A stretch of DNA of 64,000 nt from positions 570,930-634,929 of the forward strand of contig JAQFWX010000012.1 in assembly GCA_027605045.1 (NCBI GenBank), written 5' to 3'. Positions within the stretch are counted from its first letter, which is position 1. Each line of letters begins with the position of its first letter. Source of the stretch: Phallus indusiatus. Its lineage: Eukaryota > Basidiomycota > Agaricomycetes > Phallales > Phallaceae. A model generated the notes under the pieces. The model saw nothing but the letters and a program-made list of their open reading frames with translations, searched no databases and was not told the DNA's origin. A program made the position numbers and the translations under genes. Shown in pieces: positions 25,149-34,823 of this stretch.

Positions 25149-25303
25149 AATGTCGCAACGCGCAGTAAAAAGTAGATAGAACTTGTATTATAGTGCTCGA
25201 AAGTACACAGTATTTATACTAAAATCTAATTATTGAAAGGTGGAAACTAGCTACCGGGATTTATAAGTTTTTACTAAGACTTTACTAATTATTATCTTTA
25301 CTA
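25149..25303 (-). repeat. Inverted copy of the MDR2/MDR3 promoter segment
   Basis: The reverse complement of this stretch matches about 14233-14372 and 22190-22332 upstream of MDR2 and MDR3. It shares GTAAAGTCTTAGTAAA, ATAAATCCCGGTAG, TTTTAGTATA, ATACAAGTTCTA and GCGTTGCGACA. It points leftward into the broken ZZ gene, with no MDR coding sequence behind it. It marks a rearrangement breakpoint, or else the segment is itself mobile. Confidence 0.75.
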
Positions 25304-25312
25304 GGTTTGACT

Positions 25313-25328
25313 GCGCGGCAAGCCGCGC
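25313..25328. repeat. GC hairpin of a dispersed repeat
   Basis: GCGCGGC and GCCGCGC arms around AA. Similar hairpins with similar right flanks occur at 28429-28444 and 39773-39788, so this belongs to a dispersed family and not to the neighbouring gene. Confidence 0.55.
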
Positions 25329-25594
25329 CCGTGTTACAGGCTGAATCAGAATCCGTGAATTTAAGAATTATTTGTTTGAATGAATAAAATATGAATTTAA
25401 TCTTTCTAAATTTGCCATTGAGAGAATACCAAGCTGAGTTAACTCTGGTTTGACTCAGTACTTTTAAAAATTTAGATATATTTCCTGTTTCGTGACAACT
25501 TGAACTTAGTTGTACTTGTTTACAGAAATAAGCTATTTTCTCAATAGCTAAACTAATAAAATAAGTCATATTCTATGTCAAAAGATCTGATTTT

Positions 25595-25755
25595 GTCACA
25601 AAAATCAAAAGTGGTTTACATTGATTTATACATAAATGAGTCAAGGGGCTAACTTCACATTTTATCGGTTTACAATTCTTTATTAACCGATAAATATGAA
25701 GTTAGCCCCTTGACTCATTTATAAATCAATGTAAACCACTTTTGATTTTTGTGAC
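25595..25755. repeat. Snap-back element, 161 bp with ~70-bp inverted arms
   Basis: The left arm starts GTCACAAAAATCAAAAGTGG and the right arm is its reverse complement with only small gaps (ATACATAAA against ATAAA, ATTTTATCGG against ATTTATCGG). The loop is about 14 nt. It is a MITE-like hairpin or a recent inverted duplication. No convincing target-site duplication is visible. Any transcript through it would fold into a long double-stranded stem. Confidence 0.8.
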
Positions 25756-25941
25756 TTGTGAACATTACTACTGATGATATTCTCTAATTTCCCTTTTTAT
25801 GTGAATTAACTGTTGGGTCATTCAAAACTCTATTTTTCTGCTCATTTTGAAACATCAATGTTCCAAAGAAAAATTACATTTAATTCTCCTTGAAATTTGA
25901 ATGATTGGTCAATGAGGTGCAGAGTTAACTTTTAAGACAAT

Positions 25942-26336
25942 TGTCAGGGTACGCTACCGTGTCCCCTCATTTTCCTTATTTATTATCATCGGTATATATT
26001 TATTTCTATTCCATTTACATTTCCCATCCATTACTTTCACTTTCCGTTTCCTTGTCCGTCTCTATTTCACTTTCTCTACTCGCGCGCGTCGCGCGCTCGT
26101 ACCCGGCGTGATGCCCGTGACATCACGTCGCTTAGGTTCGGCTTGGGCGCCTGGCACTTAGCTGTGTCAGGGCCGCACGCCGCGTCGTCATTTTATGTAT
26201 ATAGTAGCTGTACCTAGAGTGAGGGTCCCTAAGCTTGTTCTCTTAGGATCCCCTCCCTCTAGGTGAGTAGTGTAGTTATCTTCCAATATATTACTTAGGA
26301 TCCCCTCCCTCTAGTGCGAGCTGAGTAGCCCTAACA
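25942..26336 (+). mobile_element. Solo LTR, family 1, copy A
   Basis: A 395-bp element from TGTCAGGG to CCCTAACA, flanked by the 5-bp target-site duplication ACAAT (25937-25941 and 26337-26341). There is no internal region, so it is a solo LTR left by recombination. It shares CGCGCGCGTCGCGCGC, TTAGGATCCCCTCCCTCTAG (twice) and GAGCTGAGTAGCC with the other copies. Confidence 0.88.
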
Positions 26337-26340
26337 ACAA

Positions 26341-26422
26341 TTATGTTAGAAGTGGCATTTCTCCCAACAAACTGAAATAGATAGAAAACAGGCAATGAAC
26401 AGATTGACCACTTCTAACATAA
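26341..26422. repeat. Small element with 15-bp terminal inverted repeats
   Basis: TTATGTTAGAAGTGG at the left end is exactly inverted at the right end, 82 bp in total. It directly abuts solo LTR copy A. It may be a tiny MITE remnant. No target duplication can be separated from the LTR target site. Confidence 0.45.
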
Positions 26423-27074
26423 ATGTCTTAACTCTGAATGGCGCCTCACTGCTTGTCTGGCATAGAATTATTGTTTTATGATATTCCATTTTATTTGGAG
26501 ATTTTATCAGATAAATTATTTTAACAAAAATTCTCCTCTAAAATTCGTGTCTGACTGGTAGTAGATGAGGTGTGAAATGAGCAGTGCAAAGAATGTTGTT
26601 TTGTGCTGAAAATAAAATGCATCCGGAGTTGTTTCACTTTTTATTTCACTGACATCAGGAAAGACAACTTGAAAAACAATCTGATATTAACTTTCCATTT
26701 TACCTATCATCTCACGAATGTTGAAATACACAATGAATCATTATGAATTTGACATCTTTCTGTTGATTATTTAGCTCTTAAATGCAAATTTTGGTTTAAA
26801 TTTATACATTAAGACATGTTTATTTTATTTTATAATGTACAGCCTATCTCTATATGATTTTATAACTGTGAGGGATTGAGTGAGTAGCCTTGGGAAGCAG
26901 TGGGGACAGCATATAGGCTCCTTATCCCTGTACTTTGGACTTCTATGCTCCGGTAATGTATTTCCATACAATCCTAGACTTTTATCAGATTTATTCAAGA
27001 ATACCATTCCTGATAGTCTCTTTAGATTATCTTCAGAAATTGTTTTGAACAGTATTTACAGTTACAATGGCCTC
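26423..27074. other. AT-rich intergenic sequence in the transposon island
   Basis: No coding sequence or recognisable repeat was seen here. Composition is AT-rich like the rest of the island. Confidence 0.5.
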
Positions 27075-27469
27075 TGTTAGGGTACGCTACCGCCGTCTCT
27101 CATTTTCCTATTTATTATCATCGGCATTACTCTATTTCTATTCTATTTATCATTTCCGTATTTTACTTTCACCTTCCGTTTCCTTGTTCGGTCTCTATTT
27201 CACTTTCTCTACTCGCGCGCGTCGCGCGCTCGTACCCGGCGTGATGCCCGTGACATCACGTCGCTTAGGTTCGGCTTGGGCGTCTGGCACTTAGCTGTGT
27301 CAGGGCCGCACGCCGCGTCGTCGTTTTATGTATATAGTAGCTGTACCTAGAGTGAGGGTCCCTAAGCTTGTTCTCTTAGGATCCCCTCCCTCTAGGTGAG
27401 TAGTGTAGTTATCTTCCAATACATTACTTAGGATCCCCTCCCTCTAGTGTGAGCTGAGTAGCCCTAACA
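27075..27469 (+). mobile_element. Solo LTR, family 1, copy B
   Basis: 395 bp, TGTTAGGG to CCCTAACA, with target duplication GCCTC (27070-27074 and 27470-27474). It is nearly identical to copy A over its whole length. Confidence 0.88.
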
Positions 27470-27841
27470 GCCTCCCATAATTTTCTGTTCCTGTCAAAAG
27501 ATAGCACATGTTAATTATTCTTAGTTCTCACAAAATCATTTTTTTTCGAACTTATAAATGGATGTTTATGCCTTCATGATGAATTTTTAGAGATATCTAT
27601 CTTCTGACTACAACTATTTCTGATCAGTTCGAAAATTCGAATTGTTGATCATATTTATTTTATTTTATTTTATTCTCAAATATATTCCTGTGGCTCAGAG
27701 GTTTATTCAGTGAACTTAGTGGATCTTACAGACTCTCAGTTTTATCTCTAACTAATTACTGGAGGGCCGGAAAGGCCTGGAGTTCTGCGGAGGCATTTAA
27801 CTGGCGCTTTTTCTGACTGATTCAGAGTCAGACTGACCGGT
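27470..27841. other. AT-rich intergenic sequence between solo LTRs
   Basis: 372 bp without a recognised gene. A TTTTA-type simple repeat occurs near 27653-27672. Confidence 0.5.
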
Positions 27842-28229
27842 TGTTAGGGCTACTCAGCTCAAGCTAGAGGGAGGGGATCCTAAGAGAATATATTGGAAGG
27901 GAAACTAACTACTCACCTAGAGGGAGGGGATCCTAAGAGAACAAGCTTAGGGACCCTCACTCTAGGTACAGCGACTATATACATAAAACGACGACGCGGC
28001 GTGCGGCCCTGACACAGCTAAGTGCCAGACGCCCAAGCCGAACCTAAGCGATGTGATGTCACGGGCATCACGCCGGTAGCGCCGCGCGCGAGTAGAGAAA
28101 GTGAAATAGAGACAGAACAAGGAAACGGAGAGTGAAAGTAAAATACGGAAATGATAAATAAAATAGAAAAGAAACGATGCCGATGATAATAAATAAGAAA
28201 ATGAGAGACGGCGGTAGCGTACCCTGACA
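27842..28229 (-). mobile_element. Solo LTR, family 1, copy C (inverted)
   Basis: 388 bp in the opposite orientation to the other copies, running TGTTAGGG to CCCTGACA on the plus strand. The target duplication is CCGGT (27837-27841 and 28230-28234). Confidence 0.88.
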
Positions 28230-28234
28230 CCGGT

Positions 28235-28460
28235 GGCTCGGCTGCGCCTCGCAATTGGCTGACAGAGCTTGGATTGGATGCTCGGCTGCGCCTCGCGATT
28301 GGGACACAGCTCGGCTTCGCCTCACACCCCCACGCGCCCCCTGCTTACGTTAATATTTACATAATTAATTTGTCAGCTAATTCAGATTTGTCATAGTCTT
28401 CTTTTCATTTGTTGACAAGGGTGGAATAGCGCGGCAAGCCGCGCACGTGCTTGAGGCTTT
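28235..28460. repeat. Dispersed repeat with CTCGGCTGCGCCTCGC motifs and a GC hairpin
   Basis: The motif CTCGGCTGCGCCTCGC occurs at 28237 and 28281, with a variant near 28310. These are followed by ATAATTAATTTGTCAGC and the hairpin GCGCGGCAAGCCGCGC at 28429-28444. The same order of parts recurs near 39644-39800 and in part at 41150-41210. The class is unknown. Confidence 0.55.
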
Positions 28461-28518
28461 CTTAGAGCCCATGAATTCAAAGATATTTGTGATAAGGTTT
28501 TCAACAGGTTTTACATGT

Positions 28519-28909
28519 TGTCAGGGTACGCTACCGCCGTCTCTCATTTTCCTATTTATTATCATCGGCATCACTCTGTTTCTATTCTATTTATCATTTC
28601 CGTATTTTACCTTCATCTTCCGTTTCCTTGTTCTGCCTCTATTTCACATTCTCTACTCGCGCGCGCTCATACCCGGCATGATGCCCGTGACATCACGTCG
28701 CTTAGGCTCGGCTTGGGTGCTTGGCACTTAGCTGTGTCAGGGCCGCACGCCGCGTCGTCGTTTTATGTATATAGTAGCTGTACCTAGAGTGAGGGTCCCT
28801 AAGCTTGTTCTCTTAGGATCCCCTCCCTCTAGGTGAGTAGTTAGTATTTCCTCAATATACATAACTTAGGATCCCCTCCCTCTAGTCCAAGCTGAGTAGC
28901 CCTAACACA
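28519..28909 (+). mobile_element. Solo LTR, family 1, copy D
   Basis: About 391 bp. The target duplication CATGT is visible at 28514-28518 and 28910-28914. The 3' end carries two extra bases (CCCTAACACA) compared with the other copies. Confidence 0.82.
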
Positions 28910-28985
28910 CATGTTATCCTCTCCCACTCCATCCTTTGCTATTCTTGTTCCTTTACTTACACACATTTCACACTCATTCTCAGTC

Positions 28986-29190
28986 TAAGGATCTCAACGG
29001 GTTTTACCCACAGGTACAGGTACGGGTTTTTTGCAGGTATACCTGCGGGTAAACCCATGAAAAAATCCATACCTGTTTCTCAAAAATCGAAAATTGCAAA
29101 ACCCGGGGCAGGTATGGTTTAGCTTTTTGCACGAAAATACCCGTACCTGCAGGTATTACCCGTCATACCCAAAACCTGTTGAGACCCTTA
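28986..29190. mobile_element. hAT-like MITE
   Basis: The ends are TAAGGATCTCAACGGG and the inverse of TAAGGGTCTCAACAGG, which start with the YARNG pattern of hAT termini. The 8-bp duplication TCTCAGTC flanks it (28978-28985 and 29191-29198), as expected of hAT. The 205-bp interior is full of GGTA, TACC and GGGTA-type inverted blocks and has no coding capacity, so it depends on a transposase elsewhere. Confidence 0.82.
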
Positions 29191-29427
29191 TCTCAGTCTG
29201 ATACTCATAATATTACATTATTTTTATTTTTATTTTTTCAATTTTTTTAGGGAAGAATTTTCAAAATAGACAGAAATATTGATTACCTGGAGACCACTCA
29301 GACTATCAGAGTCCAGTAGCTCTGTGTCAGGGTACGCTACCGCGTCCCCTCATTTTCCTTATTTATTATCATCGGTATATGTTTATTTCTATTTCATTTA
29401 CATTTCCCGTCCATTACTTCCACTTTC

Positions 29428-29747
29428 TGTAACGCTTCGTTACTTTTTATAGTGTACCGCGTACGGTACACAAGTTTTATCACGCTGTAGTCCTCACACC
29501 AATATAACAGACCAAGGGTGCTGTATTATTATGGTGTAAAAACAAAATGCGCGTGCTGAATCAGCACGCGCGTAACTACTACTAATGTACAGTTATTACA
29601 TAATGGCTCGCCGCGTCACGGCGAGCCAGAGGCGTTAAGCGCCTCTATTATTAGAAGTACTAATAGTAATTACTGCAGAGGGCGAAGCCCTCTGCATATG
29701 CCCAAGTGGCATATACTCAATCCACCGCATACGGTGGATCCGTTACA
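29428..29747 (-). repeat. Chromovirus 3' LTR (left)
   Basis: TGTAAC to GTTACA, 320 bp. Much of it consists of perfect hairpins: 29452-29471, 29549-29571 (11-bp arms), 29605-29627 (9-bp arms), 29628-29646 and 29675-29695. Confidence 0.92.
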
Positions 29748-29758
29748 TCCTCCCCTTG
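29748..29758 (-). other. Polypurine tract
   Basis: On the minus strand AAGGGGAGGA directly precedes the TGTAAC of the left LTR, the expected place for the plus-strand primer of reverse transcription. Confidence 0.75.
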
Positions 29759-29809
29759 TGACTTGGACTCCAAGTCATGGGATCGCGAAGAGGAGGCGTC
29801 TGACTGTAA

Positions 29810-31565
29810 TCAGTCAGAGGGATTGCTGTAGTCAATCTCCATGCTCTCCGAGGCACTCGGATGCGGCGCGTCAAGGTCCTCAGGGGGCCTTAACAATTCC
29901 TCGTCCGTCATCTGAATTGGGACGGACGGGGAGTAGACCTTGTTAGGCTGGCCTGCCACGATGCTGGCAGGTGAAGCCGACGCATGGACGGCGGGGGCGG
30001 ACGACTGAGTCGTACGCGCCTTTTTTGTTGGACGATCCAGTCCACGGCGCACGCGATAGTCATGCGCGATGCGATTGACATCTTCTCCATTGGCGTATCG
30101 TTGGAGAAGGGGCGCGATCACCTCAGTGACGCGTCTTGTCGTCGCTCCATTGGCATGCATGGAGCGAATCACCTCCTCTATGGTAATGGAGGAGGGGGAT
30201 TTGCACTCGAAGGAACGAGTGTAGCCTTCCATAAGCGTGGAAGGCAGGTGGGTGGAGGAATTACCCTTACCACCGAGAACTTCTTCCCACACAGTAAGTG
30301 CGGGGTCGAGGAGGCACTCAGCCGCCTTCTCGAGGAACTTGGCACGTACTTCACGAGTACGTGTGACTCGTTTGAGCCATGCGAACACCTCAACATCTTG
30401 AGGGTTTAATGATCCATCCGACATTAGTCGGATGTAAGGAGGACCTGGTTAGGGTCCGCATTCCAAGTATTGATTAAATACTTGATCTCGGGGTGTATGA
30501 GTTCTCCCGAGATAGACACCACCGATGGACGGTTGGCGGCAGCCTCCATAGCTTCAAGCTTGGCGGTCTTTCTCGCCAGGCGACGCTCCTTCATGGATCT
30601 GCGCCAGCGAGTCCATGCGTATGAAATACGCATGTGAACCCCCCTGTCATCGGGGTACGTGAACACCGGGGGGTCGGTCCAAACCCGGGTTCCAATCTCG
30701 ACGAACAATGGTTCGTCGAGGCTGCAGGTGTTATACCATGCAGTAGGATTGGGGGTGCCAGGCACCAGAGAGTGATCCCCACTAACAGTGGGGTCGAAGC
30801 CCTTGACGAAGAAGGGCCATGGGTCCCGGTTGGAGTCCCATCCTGGCTTGGTCCGTGGATACGGACCAGAGGGTTTCCTTGGAGAAACCGGGGCAGCATC
30901 GCGAGAGCCCGATGCCTTGGTTGCATCAGCGTAGGTACGCTGAGGTTTGCGTTTGGTGGACGACGCGATGGAGGCGTCGTCATCATAGTCGTTATCATCG
31001 ACTATGTCTTCCATGTCGTCGTCAGACGACATGTCGTTGAAAATATCAGGCAAAGGGGCTGCCTGGGATGGTTCAGGCGCTTTATCGGCCTGGTCTCTCG
31101 ACCGCTTTTGGAGGTCGATGGGGTAGTCGACGGGCCTGCCGTCGACGCTGAACGTTCAAGTTCAGCAATGCGAGCTTTCAGCTCGCAGATACGACGATTC
31201 GCATCGTCGAGGTGGTCTGTCAAGGACTTGACGTCCTTTTCAGCTTCTTCTAGACGTTCGTCTAGATGATAGTACTCCCTCCTTATGAAGGGAAAGGCCT
31301 TGTAGACGGCCTGCTTGACCATATCATGGTCAAGGATGATTGCCCCGCTGCCAGCGGGGCCTGCCAGGTGACTGGCAAAGTCGTTGCACGCAGTGCAACT
31401 ATCATTGTTATGATAGACGGATATGCATCCGTCCATCGCGTCTAAGGTCCATTCGGACCTTTGCAGGGCCAGTTGAGCCTCTGCTTTTTTGAACCTACTA
31501 ACAGGTTGCGGCGTAGGCGACCGCGAGCGTGATCGTTCGCGTTGCTTTCCCTTGCTGTCAGGCAT
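29810..31565 (-). CDS. Extra chromovirus reading frame downstream of pol (three -1 linked segments)
   Basis: This lies after the chromodomain and before the 3' LTR. Segment A (31565-31002) starts MPDSKGKQRERSRSRSP, has a Cys pair (SCTACNDF) and a heptad-like coiled coil (LDERLEEAEKDVKSL through IAELE). Segment B (31053-30424) begins with an acidic run and carries a basic KRKPQR patch and a Trp-rich centre (SYAWTRWRRSMKERR). Segment C (30424-29810) starts MSDGSLNPQDVEVFAWLKRV and is helical and basic. Each segment is in the -1 frame of the one before. Sensible sequence continues upstream of the B and C start codons (ADKAPEPSQAAPLPDIF; GPPYIRLMSDG), so one protein of ~580 residues is more likely than three. 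No transmembrane segment suggests an envelope. Function is unknown; nucleic-acid binding is a guess. Confidence 0.65.
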
Positions 31566-31699
31566 GGGGGGTGTTGAGGGAGAAAAGACCGTGAACGGAC
31601 TTTTGGGTTATATACTTGGGTGGCCTCATGGAGCGCCCAAGTGAAAATTACCTCACCGCGTAGCAGTGAAGTGCCAGTGGATCCCTGTGGGTGGGATCT

Positions 31700-34600
31700 T
31701 CAAGCAGATCCCCGAGTGGGATCTGGGCGCTTGTTGCTGGTCCGCGACTCTCCGTGATTGGATAGTCGTGGCAGCTGCCGAGGCTCGTTTACGCCTCGTA
31801 ATTGCAAGTACTCGTCTAGAGCTTGCAAGTCCTTACAGTTACTGTAAGGTTCCCAAGTGGTATCCCCAAGGGTCCACTGGACTAGGAACTCGAGATCTTT
31901 CTCGCGAGTTCCACTCCAGCGATGAGCTAGGAGTTCCTCGACGTGCCATTCAGCATCGTCTGGCTGTCCAAAATCATACGCCGTGAGTGTATCGCGGCGT
32001 GGAAACCTCTCGTCGTCATTAGCGATGTGAGGTTTAATCAAATCCACGTGAAATACGGGATTTATGCGACGTTGCTTGAGCTCCTCAGAGAGCTCAAGTT
32101 TCACTGTGATATTGTCTTTAGCGGACAATATTTTGTATGGTCCCACATAACGCGGGATCAACTTCTTAACTCTCCCCTTGGGGAGGTTGAGGTTCCTCGT
32201 CGACAGATAGACGAGGTCACCCTCTTTATACTCCGGTGCATCGCGCCGTGAGTTGTTCGCGTAGTGAGCCTGTTTAACGCGACTGGCTATGATAGCGTCA
32301 TGCGCTATCATGAGATTCCACTTTGCCTGTTGAGCAAAGTGTTGAACACCTTTGAATTTGGTGTTCGTCTCAATTTTCCTTCCCAAACTGGGAAGATAGC
32401 CGTAATTGAGTTCAAACGGCGCGAAACCAGTGGTTTCGCTGGTGCTGCTATTAATAGCAAACTCCACCATTGGGATCCTTTCGGCCCAATCTTTTGATCG
32501 TTCTGTATCACGGAACGAAGTATTTGGCCAATCGAGCGATTGGCTCGCTCGGTAGATCCATCCGTTTGCGGATGGAACGCCGTGGACATGAGCAATCGTG
32601 TCCCCATTAGGCGTTGCAGTTCCTGCCAGAACTTGGCAGTGAATCGTGCATCCCTGTCACTCACGATTGAGTCAGGGACACCGTGGAGTCTTACGACTTC
32701 ACTGAGGTATAACCAGGCTGTGCCCTTGGCGGTCAGCTTGGTGGTGGTTGGCATCAGACGAACCATAGAGGTCAGTCTGTCAATCACGACGAATAGGAAG
32801 TCGTGGCCGTTTGAAACGGGTAATGGACCGACGAAGTCCATTCCAATCGATTCCCAAGGTCTATTGGGAATCGGGAGTTGTTTTAACAGACCACTGGGGT
32901 GATTATTCTCCCCTTTATTGGTCTGGCACGTTCCGCAGGATCTGCAGAACGTATCGATGTCTTCAATCATCGATTTCCACCAGTACGCTTGTCTAACGTA
33001 CTGAGACGTTTTGTAACGTCCGAAGTGCCCAACAATTTGGTGGGCCTCACTGATTATAATCTCAGTGATCCTCCTCCCCTTGTAAAATGCGTTATGGGGG
33101 ACGCATAATACATCGCGGAGGAACTGATTCTTGGTAAAGATCAGTTGATTTTTAATTCCAAACGCCTTGTGAGCGTTCGGGTTGGCAAGAACCAGCTTAA
33201 ATACTGGGTCCTTGTGATAACCTTGCTGTATCAGCGAGGTGAATTCAGCAAAGCCCTCAATTTTGGCTTTAAGAAGCTTGCTGTCTTGCTCTGCACTTAG
33301 AGCAAGTATATCCTCATCGGATTGCGCTTCTGTAATATCAGAAGGTGTAGTATTTGAGGGACCTTCAACTCGAGGTTCCTCTCGTACTCGTGAACGTGTA
33401 ATAACGTTCACTCTCACTTCATCCCTTCTTTCGATGGGAAGATGATCCCCTTCGGGATCAAGTCTAACGTCAGCATTGACGTATACCTCCGGAGGGTGAA
33501 CCTCATCCGGAGTGTCCTCTTCGTAATAACGAGAGAGGCCATCGGCGACATTGTTAGTGACGCCCTTGACATGAATCGTCTCGTAGTCAAAACGAGACAG
33601 GTATTCATACCACCGTGCTTGACGCGGTGACATGCGAGGCTGGGTCTTGAAGTGGACCATGGCCTCGTTGTCCGTTACTAGGGTGAATCTACGCCCTAGT
33701 AGTTTGTCTTCCCACTTGAGGAAGGCTTCAAGTACCGCGATGAGCTCATGCTCATGGGTGCGGTAGTTGTATTGAGCAGGGGTGAACTTCTTCGAGAGAA
33801 ACCCTGCTGGCCTACACGTTGCCATGTAGGCCCTTGCCCATAATAGGCACCGACGCCACATTTAGAGCCGTCGGTTACGACCCAAATTGGATCTGGGTCG
33901 TCCACGTTAATAGGCTTCAAGATAGGAGCCTTTCGCGTGAGTGCTTTGATTGAATCAAAGCACTTGTTCAACAACGGCGTCCATACGAACGGTCTGTTGT
34001 TGTACGTACACCCTGATAGTGGTGTAGTGTATGCGGCTACCCCTGGTAGGTATGCCGCAACGTATTGTACGAGGCCCAGAAATTTCTGGACATCGTTATA
34101 CGTGCGTGGAGTTCTCCACTCACGTATTTTGTCCATCTTCTCGTGATCGGGATGGATGCCATCATCGTCGATGATGTGGCCTAAGCACTCCAGTCGCTTA
34201 GAGTACAAATCAACTTTACGACTACTTAGGTAAAGTTGTGCTTCTCGCAGACGCGAGAAGGCATTCTCTAGATGCTGCTGATGCAGATCTATTGTGTTTG
34301 AATAGACGAACACGTCGTCTATGTATGCATCCGTCGAACGACCGATGCAGTCCCTAAATATGTGAGTCATCAGACGTTGAAACGTCGATGGGGCATTACA
34401 GTCTCCTTGCTGCATGACATGGCTCTTGAAAGTGCCATAGATGGTGGCAAAGGTCGTCTTGTGGACGTCCTCTGGGACTATGCGTACTTGCTCGTACGCC
34501 TCAGTCAGATCAATTTTTGATCTGTATTTGTGTCTCGCCACGTTCTGGCGGATGGTTTCCTGGTCAGGGAAGGGCGTTACGTCCTTCTCTGTGTTTTCGT

Positions 34601-34823
34601 TCTGCAGGCGCAGATCGAACACGGTCCGTAGTGCTAGGACTACGGCTCGTTTCTGCAGGCAAAGCATAGGGATTGCCTGTGTAGCTACAGTTGGTTCCCA
34701 CCAGCCTGCAGCTACGTATCGCTGAATCTTTTCAGCGAGTAGCGCTTTGAGCGCATCCGGACACCTGGGAAGGTGGTACCGGATCTTCTTATTGGGCTCA
34801 ATAAGAGGAATCTGGTGATTCAC
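31700..34823 (-). CDS. Chromovirus Pol: reverse transcriptase, RNase H, integrase, chromodomain (frame-broken)
   Basis: The order on the minus strand is RT (34823 to ~33820), RNase H (from ~33815), integrase (~33100-32480) and a chromodomain (~31966-31816). RT shows RSKIDLTEAYEQVRI and the catalytic YIDD, encoded at 34314-34325. RNase H shows KFTPAQYNYRTHEHELIAVL and VTDNEA. Integrase has the His/Cys finger (HQIVGHFGRY, CRSCGTCQ), then GMDFVGPL, DRDARFT and HPQTDGSTERANR, so the DDE acids are in place. The chromodomain reads WHVEELLAHRW and EFLVQWTLGDTTWEPY. Two -1 steps split it near 33820 and 32493, both beside homopolymers. The step into Pol from Gag is near 34835. No substitution stop codon was seen. 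Confidence 0.85.

Noticed and set aside
29452..29695. CRISPR-like array in the LTR palindromes
   Set aside because: The hairpins differ in sequence from one another and have no constant repeat or spacer length; the genome is eukaryotic.
30634..31269. 211-codon plus-strand open frame inside the chromovirus
   Set aside because: It is the antisense shadow of the extra minus-strand frame. Stem-rich DNA tends to keep both strands open.
31002..31565. Envelope gene in the extra 3' frame of the chromovirus
   Set aside because: No signal peptide, transmembrane segment or glycosylation-rich ectodomain. The sequence is hydrophilic with a coiled coil.
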